The notes: generated by a model from the letters alone, not told the origin. 64,000 nt of DNA from Fasciola hepatica (GCA_948099385.1 CANUEZ040000156.1:2108001-2172000), one strand, 5' to 3'. Positions 44,711-55,790 are shown, counted from the first letter of the stretch. Made by a program: numbers and translations.

Positions 44711-45444
44711 GCAGGTGGCCTCCTTTTAGTGAAATGCCCAAGCCTGCTCTCTATACTCTTGGTGAGGTTGTGCTACAGCCAGGTCAGGTCGGTTCACAGG
44801 ATCGAATTTTCGGCCAGCCGCAGTCCAGGTTCTTGCGGAAAGGCCCCAGTATCTCACCGTGCTTCGACTGCTATAGTGTGTTCCTTGCCACCACGGGGTT
44901 GCGCCAAGTGAGTACAGGATTAGACGGATTGCGGTTGTTGATTTACGCAGATGCGATCTTTTCAAGCAATACACTCTGCTAATTCACTGTTCAACACCAA
45001 GCACACAGTGATAACGAATATGTGACGATCAGTCGCAGGGAAAACACATTACAACCCAACAACGTCAAGTATATTATTAACTCCTAGGTACACATGATTA
45101 TAACACACGTAATTTTTAATCTAGCCTACGGGCCCTTCTTCAGCATCGTGTTTGTACGTCACTCCCAAAGTATCTTCCGTCTGTACTACACCTAAAGCTT
45201 TGAGCCGTCTTCTGCCAGGAAAGAGTTGAAGAAGCGGATTTCATTGACACCCGGTTCGGTCTGTTCGACCAAAATTGATTTAAATCCGTTACAGTTACCG
45301 GATTAAATTTGGGTGAGTAAAATCCAGCTCACTCACGGAATAGGGCTGAAAACCAGAGCTCTGTTCAAACGCAAGCTGGGTTTTGCAAGCGGAATATTTT
45401 TTACTTTATCAAACCAGATCGGGTGAAGGATACCATATGCGTGG
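44711..45444. other. Unassigned sequence left of BEL A2
   Basis: Frames up to 114 codons (44638-44982, plus) have no recognised motif; part may be old LINE sequence. On the minus strand at 45105-45151 there is a hammerhead-like core, listed separately. Confidence 0.35.
45105..45151 (-). ncRNA. Degenerate hammerhead-like motif, possible Penelope 3' remnant
   Basis: On the minus strand CTGAAGA (45143-45137) is followed by GCCCGTAGGC, which can fold as a short stem-loop, then by GATTAAA where the ribozyme has GAAA. ACACG (45151-45147) and CGTGT (45109-45105) can pair to enclose the core. Penelope-like elements are known to carry hammerhead motifs with a CTGAWGA...GAAA core near their termini. 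The broken GAAA box means it should not cleave. Confidence 0.3.
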
Positions 45445-45802
45445 TGTTAGTCAGTCCCCGCAAACCTAGCAACGCGTAGCCAATTCAAACGAATTCCAAA
45501 ACCAGCACAAGACTGATTTGTAGTTTCTACGGTACTAAATTGACATTCACAAAGGGTACAAGTATATGCAGACCTCAAGTGTGCGGCTAAATAGACGTCA
45601 CATTAAAACCCAAAGGTACAAAGCCCTGTGGCTCGAGCACGACGGTCAGAAACGGTTCAGGGCCAAATTCAAATGTCTCACATGGATGAACTAAAGTGAG
45701 AAAGTGCGATATATGAGCGAAAATTTTAAGATAATGTTGAATATAATCGAATCCACGGAGCACGTAGAACATTTGGATGGGTTTTTGTTTTTGTTCTTCA
45801 AA
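45445..45802 (-). repeat. BEL A2 3' LTR
   Basis: It begins TGTTAGTC and ends TTCAAA in place of the expected TGTAAGTC...TTACA. The middle matches the partner at 55804-56162 almost base for base, while both ends are eroded. Confidence 0.88.
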
Positions 45803-45822
45803 CCTCCGGCCAAAATCCTTCT
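45803..45822 (-). promoter_or_regulatory. BEL A2 polypurine-tract-like site
   Basis: In element sense AGAAGGATTTTGGCCGGAGG, directly before the 3' LTR; the same site as 10119-10138 with two changes. Confidence 0.6.
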
Positions 45823-46869
45823 GCAAAAATGGCTGTCTAGGGTTCAGGATTGAGTCATGGTTCTCACGCTACCTACCTATAACTTATTGTCAGTGCCTGT
45901 GGTTGCTAACCACCTGGGTTAGCTGCACCTAGGGCAGGTTTACGCCGTAGTCATCGTTCATACAATCCATAGGGAATCAATTCCAAATCCCGCAGCACAA
46001 CTTGAGATTGGCATTTTAATCAGGAGACCGAGCCACACAGTTAGGCGCACGACGAAGATGAAGGCTTTGCAGAGTAAAACATTTTGCTGAACTAGTTCAG
46101 TATAATTATCTCAAGCGGTAAACTACTGCAGCCATTGGTTAGACCAATTTTGTTTGCATGCATGAGAGCAGAACTTAAACGTAAGTGCAACGCCTAATGA
46201 GATATCGCGTCAAATTGAAAGGTCACGAACCAGTGGAATTACATAAAACTATCTCACCAAATTTTCCGAAAGAAACGAAAATCGGCTTCTGATTATGAAT
46301 AAGTTTCGAAAACAAGTGTACGACGGACAGTGTCGAAACACACATGAACACGAAAATTGACTGAATACTGGCATCTTTCACAGTATTTCAAAGTTCTTCT
46401 GAGTACAAAATATGTGACAAACAATATTTTGTGAAATGTAAATAAATGTTCTTCACAGACAAGAATAGTTTCACAATGTGCTCACAGCTAGTAAGCCTCA
46501 CTTGAACTGTTCGAGTGAAATATTGGTGAATTTCTCCTTTTCGCCTGTGTGCACGCTGGATAGAAGCTGGAACTAAGTACATTTTGCAACCGTTCAGGAA
46601 AAATTGGCCCAGTTGATTAGTTGTAGAGCATGAAACGGAATAAAATGCCGAGTAACTCGGAGCGAGGCGATCTGCAAGCTACTTTGTCCTTTGTATGCTG
46701 TTTCAAGCTCGATTCATCAACATTTTCCTCGCTGTTTCCTGCTACGAATAAATTATTTCTCTGATGTTACGAACAAGCTCTTCGTTTCTTCCGTTTTCTG
46801 TAATGTAGCACAACTGTAGGATCTGTCCATTATGCAAGGCTCAGTTCGATGGTGGTACAGTTCTCTTTT

Positions 46870-48778
46870 AGTATTAATGCTACCTAAAACCCAATGCCAG
46901 TAGTCATTTTGAGTTCGTTTAGGGATACTGACTTCAGCTCAGCAATTTTCGTTTTGGCAAACGGTACATTTTTTCGGCGCAGGCCACGCAGTTCCCTCTA
47001 GGTACCGTACCGTACCGTCACTAGGTCGGCAAATTCCAAGCTGCTTTGCGTGACCCGTTGGTGTTCGACTTTCAGCAGGGCTTCTCGAAAATGTCCTTTG
47101 TTGAGATATTTCAAACGCCTCCGGGCAACTTCTCCATTCCTTGGTAGGCGACTTGACGGTATTTTCTTGGGTGTAGCAACTTCGTATTGCCCATTGTGAC
47201 GTCCCGCCTTTGAATTCACCATCGAAAGCACCGACCGATCTTCTTTTGAGTAAACTTCGCTTTCCTGATATGGACCGTTGGATTCGACATAGAAAAGTTG
47301 ATTGCGTTTTATAGAGGCACTTCTCTCAACAACAGATAAGCAATTCATTGATGCCGATTGTTGAATTTCGTTCATCAGGGGTCCGAAAATTGTTCAGCCA
47401 GGTATCGTTCGCGTAGCTGATGGTTCTTTCCTATTGCTTGTGCTCTGTTCAAGCACCCAATGAGCCCCTGGTACACTGCATGTAATTGGTATGTCGACGC
47501 GGGGGCCAGACTCTTCTTCGAACTCTATGTCCCCGAGATGAGACCATCTCTTGGCGATCGATCTAACAGAGTCGACTGGTCTCATTGGAAAGCTGCTTAT
47601 TGCGAAGGCTTCCGGAATTTCTACGGTCCTCTCACCAGATAAAGACGTTAACTGCAGAGTCAGTCTCTAAGAATTGGTAACATGACCCCCTGCAATCGTG
47701 CCGATAGTGAGCGAGGTAGGCTGGCCGACTAGTTCACAGCTTTCTACAAGCTCGTAAGTAACCAGCGAGGTATCCGACCCCGTGTCCAAAAATGCATTGA
47801 CCCTCCTCAGTCCTTTAGGTGTCACGATACCGACAGGTACGATGCCTAATCTTGCCGGTTTGAAATCATCATGTCCCGTTGAACAGACAATTTTGGGTTC
47901 ATCCGGCTGAATAGGCTTATTGTTGAGAGGGCCATATGGCAACGAGTGATGATTACCCAAGCATTCGTCCTGGTTACATTCCATTTTTAAGCTGCATTCA
48001 GAGGCTCGATGAGAGTTGTTCAAACACATAAAGCATGAGTCAATCCGTTTTACTGCGCACCATCGATAGCGTACACTCATCCCATGAAAGGTCGGACAAT
48101 CTGGCAACCGATGCAGGGAGCTGCACAACTTGCACTCAGTTGACCTCTCGGGTTCTTGACTTGTCATGTGCATGTAAGCCAAAGACTGGATTCGGTTACA
48201 GTCCTTCCCTACAATTTGAGCAGGTGTTGAATCCGTTCGCGCCAGCTTGAAAATTTCGCGTACGATTTGTCCAAATCGGCTGTTAGCGATACGGAATTGA
48301 CTACATATGACCTCCGTCAAATCGTTGAACGTAGATTCCCGCTCAAGCATATTTATTTTTTCAGCTTCCTCTGCCCATCGGCTCTGTAGGTCGATGGGTA
48401 GACACCGAACAATGCATTCCTGTGTGTGCAAAGCATTAAGATCAGACTGGCACCCTAAGTGTTCTAGTGCTATACAGCAATTCTGCATTTTTATCACCAG
48501 ATTTGACAGCAATTCAGCCTAGCCCTCAGTCCTTTTTGCCTCCAATAAAACACCACCAATCAGGCTTCTAGCCGTCTTGAATGGTTGTCCAAACAAATCT
48601 TCCGGGATTCTGCTTGCCCTGTTGTGCCTCATTGGTTGATCAAGCATCGCACAGCCTTCGATAGCACTTTTGGTCCTCCCAACACAGTAATGTAATAAAC
48701 ACAAAAATCTTTGACCAGGATCTGCAACTTTGCACTCAACAAAATTTTCGAATTGTTTCATGAATATACAGTATTGCC
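46870..48778 (-). pseudogene. BEL A2 gag C-terminus, protease and RNase H remnant
   Basis: 48761-48519: MKQFENFVECKVADPGQRF (gag). 48512-47667: gag C-terminal part, then CKLCSSLHRLPDC and CFMCLNNSHRASEC (two CCHC knuckles, both intact), and protease AFLDTGSDTSLVTYEL. 47585-47394: the BEL-specific region. 47375-46998: start of the RT region (SVLSMVNSKAGRHNG...GEVARRRLKYLNKGH), ten extra residues compared with A1, then VTQSSLEFADLVTV. After a stop come VPFAKTKIAELKSVSLNELK (RNase H). The deletion junction is thus the same as in A1. Stops at 48513-48518, 47667-47669 and others break the frame. Confidence 0.87.
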
Positions 48779-48783
48779 CGGGG
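48779..48783. repeat. Target-site duplication of BEL B, left copy (cgggg)
   Basis: cgggg stands before the LTR; ctggg follows the right LTR at 55362-55366, then tgcccg. The empty site in A1 (13054 onward) reads cggggtgcccg, which proves the duplication and shows one later mutation. Confidence 0.85.
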
Positions 48784-49157
48784 TGTAACTAACGTTTGAG
48801 CAATGCGTAGCCAAATTCGCAACGGATCCCGAAATCACAAGATGATTATCCGTGGTATTCTACGATAATAGATTATCACATGAACAATGACATCAAAAAT
48901 ATACAAACCCCAATAATACCATCAAAAGGACTCAACAACGAGAAACCGAATAGCAGCGTGTGAGCAAACATCACTTGCGTCACGCAGGTTCTGAACAAGG
49001 ATGTGCCAGAGCAGCGCTCAGGGCGCGAACAAACAACAATTAGTCCATAAAAACAACCAGTTCGTAAAGACAATTCAATAGTGTAGGCAAATGAGCGATG
49101 TTAGGAAAAGTACTGAATTGCGAGGGTTAACGGGATTTTTCACGACCTGTTGTTACA
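48784..49157 (-). repeat. BEL B 3' LTR
   Basis: 374 bp, TGTAACTAACG...GTTGTTACA on the plus strand; direct repeat of 54988-55361. The two differences lie near the right end (ttaacggg/ttaagggg and cacgacc/catgacc). Confidence 0.95.
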
Positions 49158-49176
49158 CCGCCCACCAAAATCCTCC
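49158..49176 (-). promoter_or_regulatory. BEL B polypurine-tract-like site
   Basis: In element sense GGAGGATTTTGGTGGGCGG, directly before the 3' LTR, matching the A and C sites. Confidence 0.65.
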
Positions 49177-49743
49177 TGAATCCTTAGCAGAGTCAAAGGT
49201 TCGGTATAAAGGTACTGAATCTTTCTACCTACGTAGGCCCTGCTGTCAGTGCGCGCCTTGTGCTCGTCGTCAACATTCTACTACTGGTCGCACCTAACCC
49301 ATTGGCTACATAGACGTGAGGCTAGTCTGCATCTTCCACAAGACCAAATGACCGATGGCGGGCGTTAAGGGGGCACATATATGCTGTCCTTGCAAAAGGC
49401 CGTCCTGTCCTGGAGGTATGTGCTTGAGTGAGTGTGTGTGCGTGTACGTGCCGGGGTGTTAAGTGGAATCACAGGTATGGCTGCACATCAAAGGGGGACT
49501 TTCTGCAATGCCAACAAAAGACTGTGTGGCAAAAACGAGTAAAATGTAGGCCTGTGTGCGTGACCTAAGCCCCTCTGCTTCTAAATGCAGCGTCGTGTCG
49601 TGTGGTGAGCTATGGTTTGGACAACTAGCTCCATAGTACATCGTAAATGCTGTATGAAATTAAACACAAATATACTTCAAAGATGGTGTGGGAGATTGGG
49701 TCCTACAGGAGAATACATGAAGGTTAGATAAATGAATTCAGCT
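49177..49743 (-). other. BEL B 3' non-coding region
   Basis: About 570 bases lie between the end of the integrase frame and the polypurine-like site. No motif seen. A GT-rich stretch (gagtgagtgtgtgtgcgtgtacgtg) lies near 49425-49450. Confidence 0.55.
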
Positions 49744-50984
49744 TCATCTGGTATCAGCAGACATGGGTATAGCATGGTCGGTAGCGTCGGCCTTGCCCGC
49801 GTCACTGTCATTTCCAAGCAGACATGATTTACGTATACCTCGCAATACGTCTCCTTTGTTTGTCCTCGCCACCACCGTGCGCACGAGGCCATCGATTTCT
49901 GTACGACAATCCTTGATCACTTCAACTGGCTTATCGCCTTTATATAGAAGACTCTCCAAGAGAATGACCACGTGGCCACTTCTGAACGACCTCTGTCTGG
50001 AGGTCCACTTTTGCCGAAGCTGCAGTGTCGGTAGGTATTCCCTCGTCCATCTTTTCCAGAAAGCCCGTGCTAGGTGGCTCACTTGTTTCCATCCAACAAA
50101 GTACGTTCCACGCAGGATTTCTGTGTGGTTACTCCTGTTTTTGACCGGAGTAATAATATTTCGTTAGGGGTGAGTGCCGGTGCGCCAGGGGCTTGTTGTT
50201 CAAAATGCGTTCTACTTCTGCTGGTAAATTAGTCAGCGTCTCGTCATCGAGGGTTTGTTGTGAGTTCAGGGCCATGAGTACTTTCTCAGTCGATCGTATC
50301 GGCCTTTCCCAAATGCCATCACGACGACTGGCATAAGGTGGATTGAAGTGCCATTTTATCCCCTTTGCTGCGGTCTGGTTCTGTATTTTGGCGGTGTCCA
50401 AGCGGCTCCACCATTTCTCTAACTCCTTATGAGCCCCAACAAAGTTCGAGCCATTGTCGGAGTATATATTCTTGGGGACGCCCAGCCTGGCGATGAATCT
50501 TTGAAGGGCCATTAGGAATGAATCGGTTGTCATGTTATGCACTACTTCGAGATGGACTGCTCTGGATTATAGGCATGTTATCAGACAGCCGTACCTCTTT
50601 TGGGTGCTCCTCTGATGTCGTACGAGTAACGGGGCCAAATCAGTCAACGTCGATTTCAACGAACGGGCACCATCCCGGTTGGGCTCTTACGGCTAGAAGG
50701 GGGGCCATCATTTGTTGGCCTGCTACCACTCTCCGGCGACGACAAGTAATGCAGGTGCCTATGACTCGCTTGGCCGTCGCTGGTCCCTTTGTCACCCAAA
50801 ATCGTCGGCGTATATTGTTCAATAAGTGATTCAGGCCTGCGTGTCCCTCTTCCCGATGTAAGTGATCTATCAGGCATCTCGTTATATGGTGGTCACCGAG
50901 GATTATAATGGGGTGTTTTGTTTCGTACTCTAGGCTTGAATTCGTCAGCCGCCCTCCAACTCTCAGTAGTCCGTTGGTTCGCAT
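49744..50984 (-). pseudogene. BEL B integrase
   Basis: 50984-50640: VGGRLTNSSLEYETKHPIIILGDHHITRCLIDHLHREEGHAG...VIGTCITCRRRR, the HHCC zinc-binding domain with all four ligands, then FVEIDVD with the first catalytic Asp before a frame break at 50640. 50542-50129: NIYSDNGSNFVGA (second Asp) and DGIWERPIRST (catalytic Glu present), ERILNNKPLAHR. 50082-49744: C-terminal domain SGHVVILLESLLYKGDKPVEVIKDC, GLVRTVVART. Apart from two frame breaks the enzyme looks intact. It inserts the DNA copy with a 5-bp stagger, as seen in the flanking duplication. Confidence 0.9.
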
Positions 50985-51367
50985 GGGGTTTTAGTCTTCG
51001 GATACTGCTGTGCAACGGCCGGCTTCCTTGAGTGTTATCATCTGTCCTGGCTAGCTCGCGGGCCTCGAACGCGAAAGCGTCTAGTTGCAGTGGGCGAAGA
51101 ACGTCGAGTTCGGCTTGATTCAGCTCGCCCGGTAGTATCGTCCCCACGTTCAGTGTGTTTTGTGGTCTTGCGCCTTTCATAATCAATGAGGGTGCTTTGT
51201 GCCGTGTCCATCAGACCATGGCTCTTAACATTTTTGTCCAGTTGGGGAATTGGCACAGTTTCTCTACCAGGCTTACGCTTCCCGTGAAGTTTATAGCCGG
51301 TATCAGTCTTTTAGTTTTGATATCACCATCATCGGCCTTGGGTATTAATAGCGTTGGTCACATCCTC
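50985..51367 (-). pseudogene. BEL B segment between RNase H and integrase
   Basis: Broken frames in the tether region: KNVKSHGLMDTAQS-like sequence (51256-51038) and LNVGTILPGELNQAELDVLRPLQLDAFAFEARELAR (51186-50893). The second has the LxxxELxxAExxxLRxxQxxxF pattern found ahead of BEL integrases. Another frameshift lies before 50984. Confidence 0.7.
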
Positions 51368-51978
51368 TTAGTTTCCGTTAGGAAGTCCGTTCCCATTGTC
51401 CACATTCGCAACCTCTCGTGTTTTCAGGCCCCTTGAGCAGAAGTCAGCCGGGTTACTGGCGGATTTTACATAGTGCCGCTGATCGGTCTTGGCCGACTCG
51501 TGGATTTTAGTGAGTCTGTTGGCCACGAAAGTGTTAAAACGAGCGGTAGTGTTGTTTACGCAATGAATTACCTTGGCTGAGTCCGTCCAAAAGTTTGTTT
51601 CACAGTCTATCCGGTCAAAGCATCTCCTAATCAACGTCGCGCCTTCCACGGCCGGTACTGCTGCCTTCAGTTCCAGCCTCGGAATGGACAACGTTTTCAG
51701 TGGAGCCACTCTCGTCTTTGCGAATAGTATCTGGCTGTGCCGCCCGCCTTTTCGTCCACCCAGCAGCCGTAAGCAACTATCCTGTAGCTTATTTCTGATG
51801 CATCGGATAATAAGTGGAGTTGGGCGTCGTTTGTGCACTTGATTCCTGTTAAGCACCTCTGTATTTTAATCTTCCCAAGTTGCTCCAGGCTGTGCAGCCA
51901 GTAGCGCCATCGCTTATCGTCGTCACCCTGAAGAGGTTCGTCCCAACCCGTCCCTCTTTGGCACAGCGATTGCAACAA
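51368..51978 (-). pseudogene. BEL B RNase H
   Basis: 51978-51697: LQSLCQRGTGWDEPL, LGKIKIQRCL and QLHLLSDASEISYRIVAYG (first Asp). A frameshift near 51780 leads to 51856-51368: FAKTRVAPLKTLSIPRLELKAAV, CETNFWTDSAKVIHCVNNTTARFNTFVANRLTKIHE and SNPADFCSRGL. The FAKT...LE block is the part that family A retained. The domain degrades the RNA strand of the RNA/DNA hybrid. Confidence 0.88.
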
Positions 51979-52642
51979 TCACCTTCCCGGTAACAGCCAT
52001 GGCGAAACGAAACCTAGGGGGGCATAGAGGCTTGAGACTGATGATAGGATTCCTCTCCGTGTGACTGGTAGTTTGGGTAGGTCTAGAGTGAAAATGAATT
52101 CGTCCCCTCTGGGTTTCCACCGAAGACCAAGCGTGCGCTCCGTCTGTGAAGAGGATCCCAAAAGCTCTCTCTTACACTCCATTTTCTCGGACTTCGGTAT
52201 AACATTGAGCACCTCTTGGCTGTTCGAATTCTATTTAGTGAGGTTGAATCCTCCGGCATTTAGAGTGGCGATCAGTTCGGTCATATAAACAATAGCAGCA
52301 TTTGGATCGTCAAAGGAGCACAGAAAATCATCCACGTAGAAGTGGTCCATTGCTCTTTGTAACAAGCTGCTGGTGCCGCCGAAACGCTTGAGGGTTTCCC
52401 GGAGGGCAAAATTAGCACAGAAGGCGGGGTAAAACCGTCCCAAATAGGTACACGGTCAGCCTGTACTCGTCAGGTGCGCGATTTGTGTCGTTCTCAGGCC
52501 ACCAGAGAAGAAGGAAGGCGTCCCTATCTTTAACGGGAATCCTCACTTGTAGAATCATTTCACGTGTATCCGCAGAGACGGCTACTTTTTCTAGCCGAAA
52601 ACGACATGAATCCCTGACTAGTGGTGTTGTCCAGTCTGGGCC
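51979..52642 (-). pseudogene. BEL B RT palm and thumb
   Basis: 52640-52445: VAVSADTREMILQVRI (motif A) and LLLWWPEND. 52443-52231: FYPAFCANFALRETLKRFGG, then the catalytic FYVDDFLCSF (YVDD at 52327-52338), and TLNAGGFNLTK ending at a stop where other elements have a RKWxSN-type continuation. 52212-51979: LGLRWKPRGDEFIFTLDLPKLPVTRRGILSSVSSLYAPLGFVSPWLLPGR, the thumb. Three frames are needed. The catalytic residues are intact, unlike in C. Confidence 0.88.
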
Positions 52643-53653
52643 CTATAGTATATGGTCGTTGAGTGACACACCCTGACATTTCGCGGCACAGTCGAAAACC
52701 ACTCTGACCTTCCCCGGTTTCTTTGGGTTCACGACCGGGTGATGGCGTAGGTACCACCTCAAATTTGCGCTGATAACCGCTGTATCTACTCTTCCTATAT
52801 AACCCAAGTCGATGTTATTTTGCATGGCTCGCGTGTATTCTATCCTTAACTGTGGTTCCCAAAGCAGCCTGGTTTTGAGGAAGCCTAATCTTTTCAGGGC
52901 CATTTCTCGGCTGTTTGGCATAGGTTTCATGTTGGGTCTCCACGGGACAGGAACCTCGAAACGATCTATTACATACTTGACGTTCTCGGCTACCATTTTC
53001 AAAGCCGACCTATCTTCTCGTGATGGGGAACCTCTATCAATTGCCAGGTCGGCAAATTCGGTGCTATACAGGTGTTGGAATGCCTGTTCGATGTTCGCCT
53101 TTTCCAACGAAATGCAATTGATTTGGATTTGTTTGCCGCATTTTCCATCGGTACTACCATATAGAGTCCAGCCAAATATAGTGCTTGCTGCATAGGGGGC
53201 TTTTCGGCTTCCTATTCTTTGATCCAGGACCCAGTGCGCTCCCTGTACATCAAAACCGATCAGCAGATCGATTTCGTTGTTTTGCCACTCCTCGATTTTA
53301 ACCCCGTCGAGATGCGGCCACTGAGCCAGAATAGATTGCACTGGCTGAGGTGATCTCATCGGCAGGTCCTTTATAGTGAATACTTCCAGGCTTTCTGCTC
53401 TATCGTTGTTGACAAAGGAAACGAGTTGTAGTTGCAGTTCGGTAGACTGGATGACCTGGGTGCCACTCACTATGCTCGCTGCTAATGAAGATTGATTCCC
53501 TCTGATCCCATATCTCTCTGCAAACTCCTTCCTTACTAGCGTGGTATCTGAGCCACTATCTATGAAGGCCAACGCTTTGGGCACTCCTGCTGGGGTCACT
53601 ATCCCCACGGCAACTACGCCTAAACGTACCGGTTTACTGGCAGACCGCGACGT
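52643..53653 (-). pseudogene. BEL B protease and RT fingers
   Basis: In the same frame as gag after one stop: SRSASKPVRLGVVAVGIVTPAGV, then AFIDSGSDTTLVRKEFAERYG with the D-S-G active site. The BEL-specific region EIDLLIGFDVQGAHWVLDQRIGS, ASTIFGWTLYG and STEFADLAIDRGSPSREDRSALKMV follow. The RT then begins: RFEVPVPWRPN, YTRAMQNNIDLGYIGRVD and YLRHHPVVNPKKPGKVRVVFDCAAKCQGVSLNDHIL, ending at a stop at 52643. It is 321 codons open from the Met at 53608 and is the best preserved protein piece of the element. Confidence 0.9.
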
Positions 53654-54947
53654 TTACCAAACAACACTGGTATTGGTACTCGCCTCGGGTGAGGTTACTC
53701 TCGTCTGGTGCGGCAACCGATGGTGTCTGCCCGTGCAGCCCTCGTAACCACATCGGTTCCTTGTCCTACAAGCTGCCGCCCGGTGCGTGGCGTTGAGACA
53801 GATAAAACACGCCCCCGCCATCTTCGCCATTCCCCACCGTTCGTCTATTGTGGCGCTGTCGAACTTGGGGCATTCTGGTAGTCCATGACTAGCGCCACGG
53901 GATCTGTAATTTGGTTGCGCCGTGGTGCCGCGTGAAATGGCATGTGTATTGGTCAAAGTTTGGTATTTTGGATGTTCTCGTGCAGGGGTTTGAGACTGGC
54001 TAGTACTGGGCTTGTTTGCCCGGTTGCCGTCCCGGATGAGTCGGCCGGACCTGCTGTCAGCTGTCCTGGTTTGCCTGTCCAAGTATTCGGTCAGGTCTTC
54101 GAATTTAGCCTCCCTGTCGCTTCGGCTTATCCGTTCTGCTTCTTCCGCCCACCGACCCTGCAGATCGGGAAAAAGGTGACGGACTATGTTTTCCAAAGTG
54201 TGCATTGCATCTAGATCAGCTCTGTAACCTAAATGGTCGGGGGCTATTGAGCAGTTCTGCATCATAATCACCAGGTCGGTCATTGTGTAGACGTCGCCCT
54301 TGGTTCTCTTTGCCTCTACCATCACGCCCTCTATTAGGTTACGGGCTACTTTGAAAGGTTGGCCAAACAAGTCCCTTAGAATCCTCCTTGCCCTTGTGTA
54401 GCCTTGTTCCGGGTCGAGCATGGTACACCCGTCGATAACTTCTCTTGCTCGGCCTCGACAGTAGCGAGAGAAGCCTTTGCCCGGGGTCGGCTACCTTATT
54501 TTCGACGAACGTCTCGAACTGCTTGACAAACTTGCAGTAGTTTTCATATTGTCCGTCGAAAACCGATAATTCCACAATTAGCAAATCGATCGATGGTGTT
54601 TTACAGTCGGCGACCGGCGTGGGGTTCCTTATCTTATTGCACCCTGATCTATCGGAAGTGTCGTAGTCGCTGGTCTCATGCTCGCGCTCTTTCTGTAAAC
54701 ACTTCTTTTCTGCTTCCTGTGCCCGTAGTCTAGCCGATTGTACCTGTTGTTCTAGGTCTAGTATTCTCAGCTTGTATAAATCAACATACTTACAATCCAT
54801 CTTGCTCTCATTAACACATGAACTAGCACTGACAGGACTAGGCGATCTAACAATAACTAAAGAATCAAATGTACCCTAAACCTCCCCAGAGACTTGCCGT
54901 GTTACTTTCTGTCCGGCTTCCAACATTCTCAATCCTTTTCTTGGCAT
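53654..54947 (-). pseudogene. BEL B gag
   Basis: The start at 54947 (MPRKG...TRQVSGE) is supported by the same motif in A1. A TAG follows after 23 codons (54876-54878). The frame resumes with LYKLRILDLEQQVQSARLRAQEAEKK (coiled-coil-like) and VELSVFDGQYENYCKFVKQFETFV, then shifts near 54475 to the frame of 54421-53654: ARRILRDLFGQPFKVARNLIEGVM, QNCSIAPDHLGYRADLDAMHTLENIV, the zinc knuckle CFICLNATHRAAAC and the Cys/His cluster CTGRHHRLPH. It ends at a TAA (53654-53656). The protease continues in the same frame after this stop. Gag builds the particle. Confidence 0.88.
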
Positions 54948-54987
54948 TTTGCGTGTTTCTCTCGTTCCAAATTGATCTATTGTGTAT

Positions 54988-55361
54988 TGTAACTAACGTT
55001 TGAGCAATGCGTAGCCAAATTCGCAACGGATCCCGAAATCACAAGATGATTATCCGTGGTATTCTACGATAATAGATTATCACATGAACAATGACATCAA
55101 AAATATACAAACCCCAATAATACCATCAAAAGGACTCAACAACGAGAAACCGAATAGCAGCGTGTGAGCAAACATCACTTGCGTCACGCAGGTTCTGAAC
55201 AAGGATGTGCCAGAGCAGCGCTCAGGGCGCGAACAAACAACAATTAGTCCATAAAAACAACCAGTTCGTAAAGACAATTCAATAGTGTAGGCAAATGAGC
55301 GATGTTAGGAAAAGTACTGAATTGCGAGGGTTAAGGGGATTTTTCATGACCTGTTGTTACA
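54988..55361 (-). repeat. BEL B 5' LTR
   Basis: 374 bp. Reading leftward from it, the sense strand passes TTTGGAACGAG, a possible primer-binding region about 18 bases away, and reaches the gag Met at 54947. Confidence 0.95.
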
Positions 55362-55366
55362 CTGGG

Positions 55367-55790
55367 TGCCCGTCGAAATGGAGTAGCCCCAATCTCGGCA
55401 GGTCGAATTCAAAATCCTCCGTAGTTTTACGTGGTCTCGAGGGCTTTTGTGCGCCAATCCCAGTGTTCTTTCGATGTTGACATCATGAACTTCACGGACT
55501 CTTTGCTGGCTCGCTGGGGCCAGTTCCTAGTTCAAGAGGCCTGCTTGCTTCCTGGCTAACAGCTGCTAGTTTTCTAATTCCATTACATTCTTTCTATGAG
55601 CACCAATATAAATGAACTAATCGCGATTAGAAATATATGGCTTGGCACTGATAGAACTAAAAAACGTAGCACTATCCAGACGATCAATAACACCCATATC
55701 ATCCCCAGAAACTTGCTGAGTTAATTCCTGTTGTCTCAAAAGGTCTTGCTTCCTCATCTGAACATTTCCAATGAGTTTTCTTGTCCAGCT
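55367..55790 (-). pseudogene. BEL A2 gag N-terminus, separated by element B
   Basis: Between B and the A2 5' LTR lies the beginning of gag. It can be followed in broken frames: an eroded MPRRG start near 55775, LLRQQEL, QVSGDD, the ISNRD stretch and finally RLGLLHFDGHP-like sequence at the insertion point. The matching uninterrupted codons in A1 are at about 13065 (DGHPEQYCIFMKQ). Confidence 0.75.

Larger units (their letters stand above)
48784..55361 (-). mobile_element. BEL/Pao element B, full-length, nested in A2
   Basis: A 6578-bp minus-strand element has two 374-bp LTRs that differ at two sites by eye. Gag (54947), protease, RT (YVDD intact), RNase H and integrase (DDE residues mostly intact) are all present in order, with stops and frameshifts. 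Its LTR is distantly alignable to that of family A (gagcaaYgcgtagccaa and following), and the gag start motif is shared, so A and B are sister families. It is the youngest insertion in the window and the most complete pol. Confidence 0.94.

Noticed and set aside
45434..45438. catat as target duplication of BEL A2 (with 56163-56167)
   Set aside because: The left copy is separated from the LTR by six bases; erosion could explain it but chance is as likely.
54960..54987. tRNA primer-binding site of BEL B (TGGAACGAG) and a similar TGGAACC near 13483 in A1
   Set aside because: The sites are 10-18 bases from the LTR and I cannot match them to a specific tRNA 3' end; C shows no equivalent.
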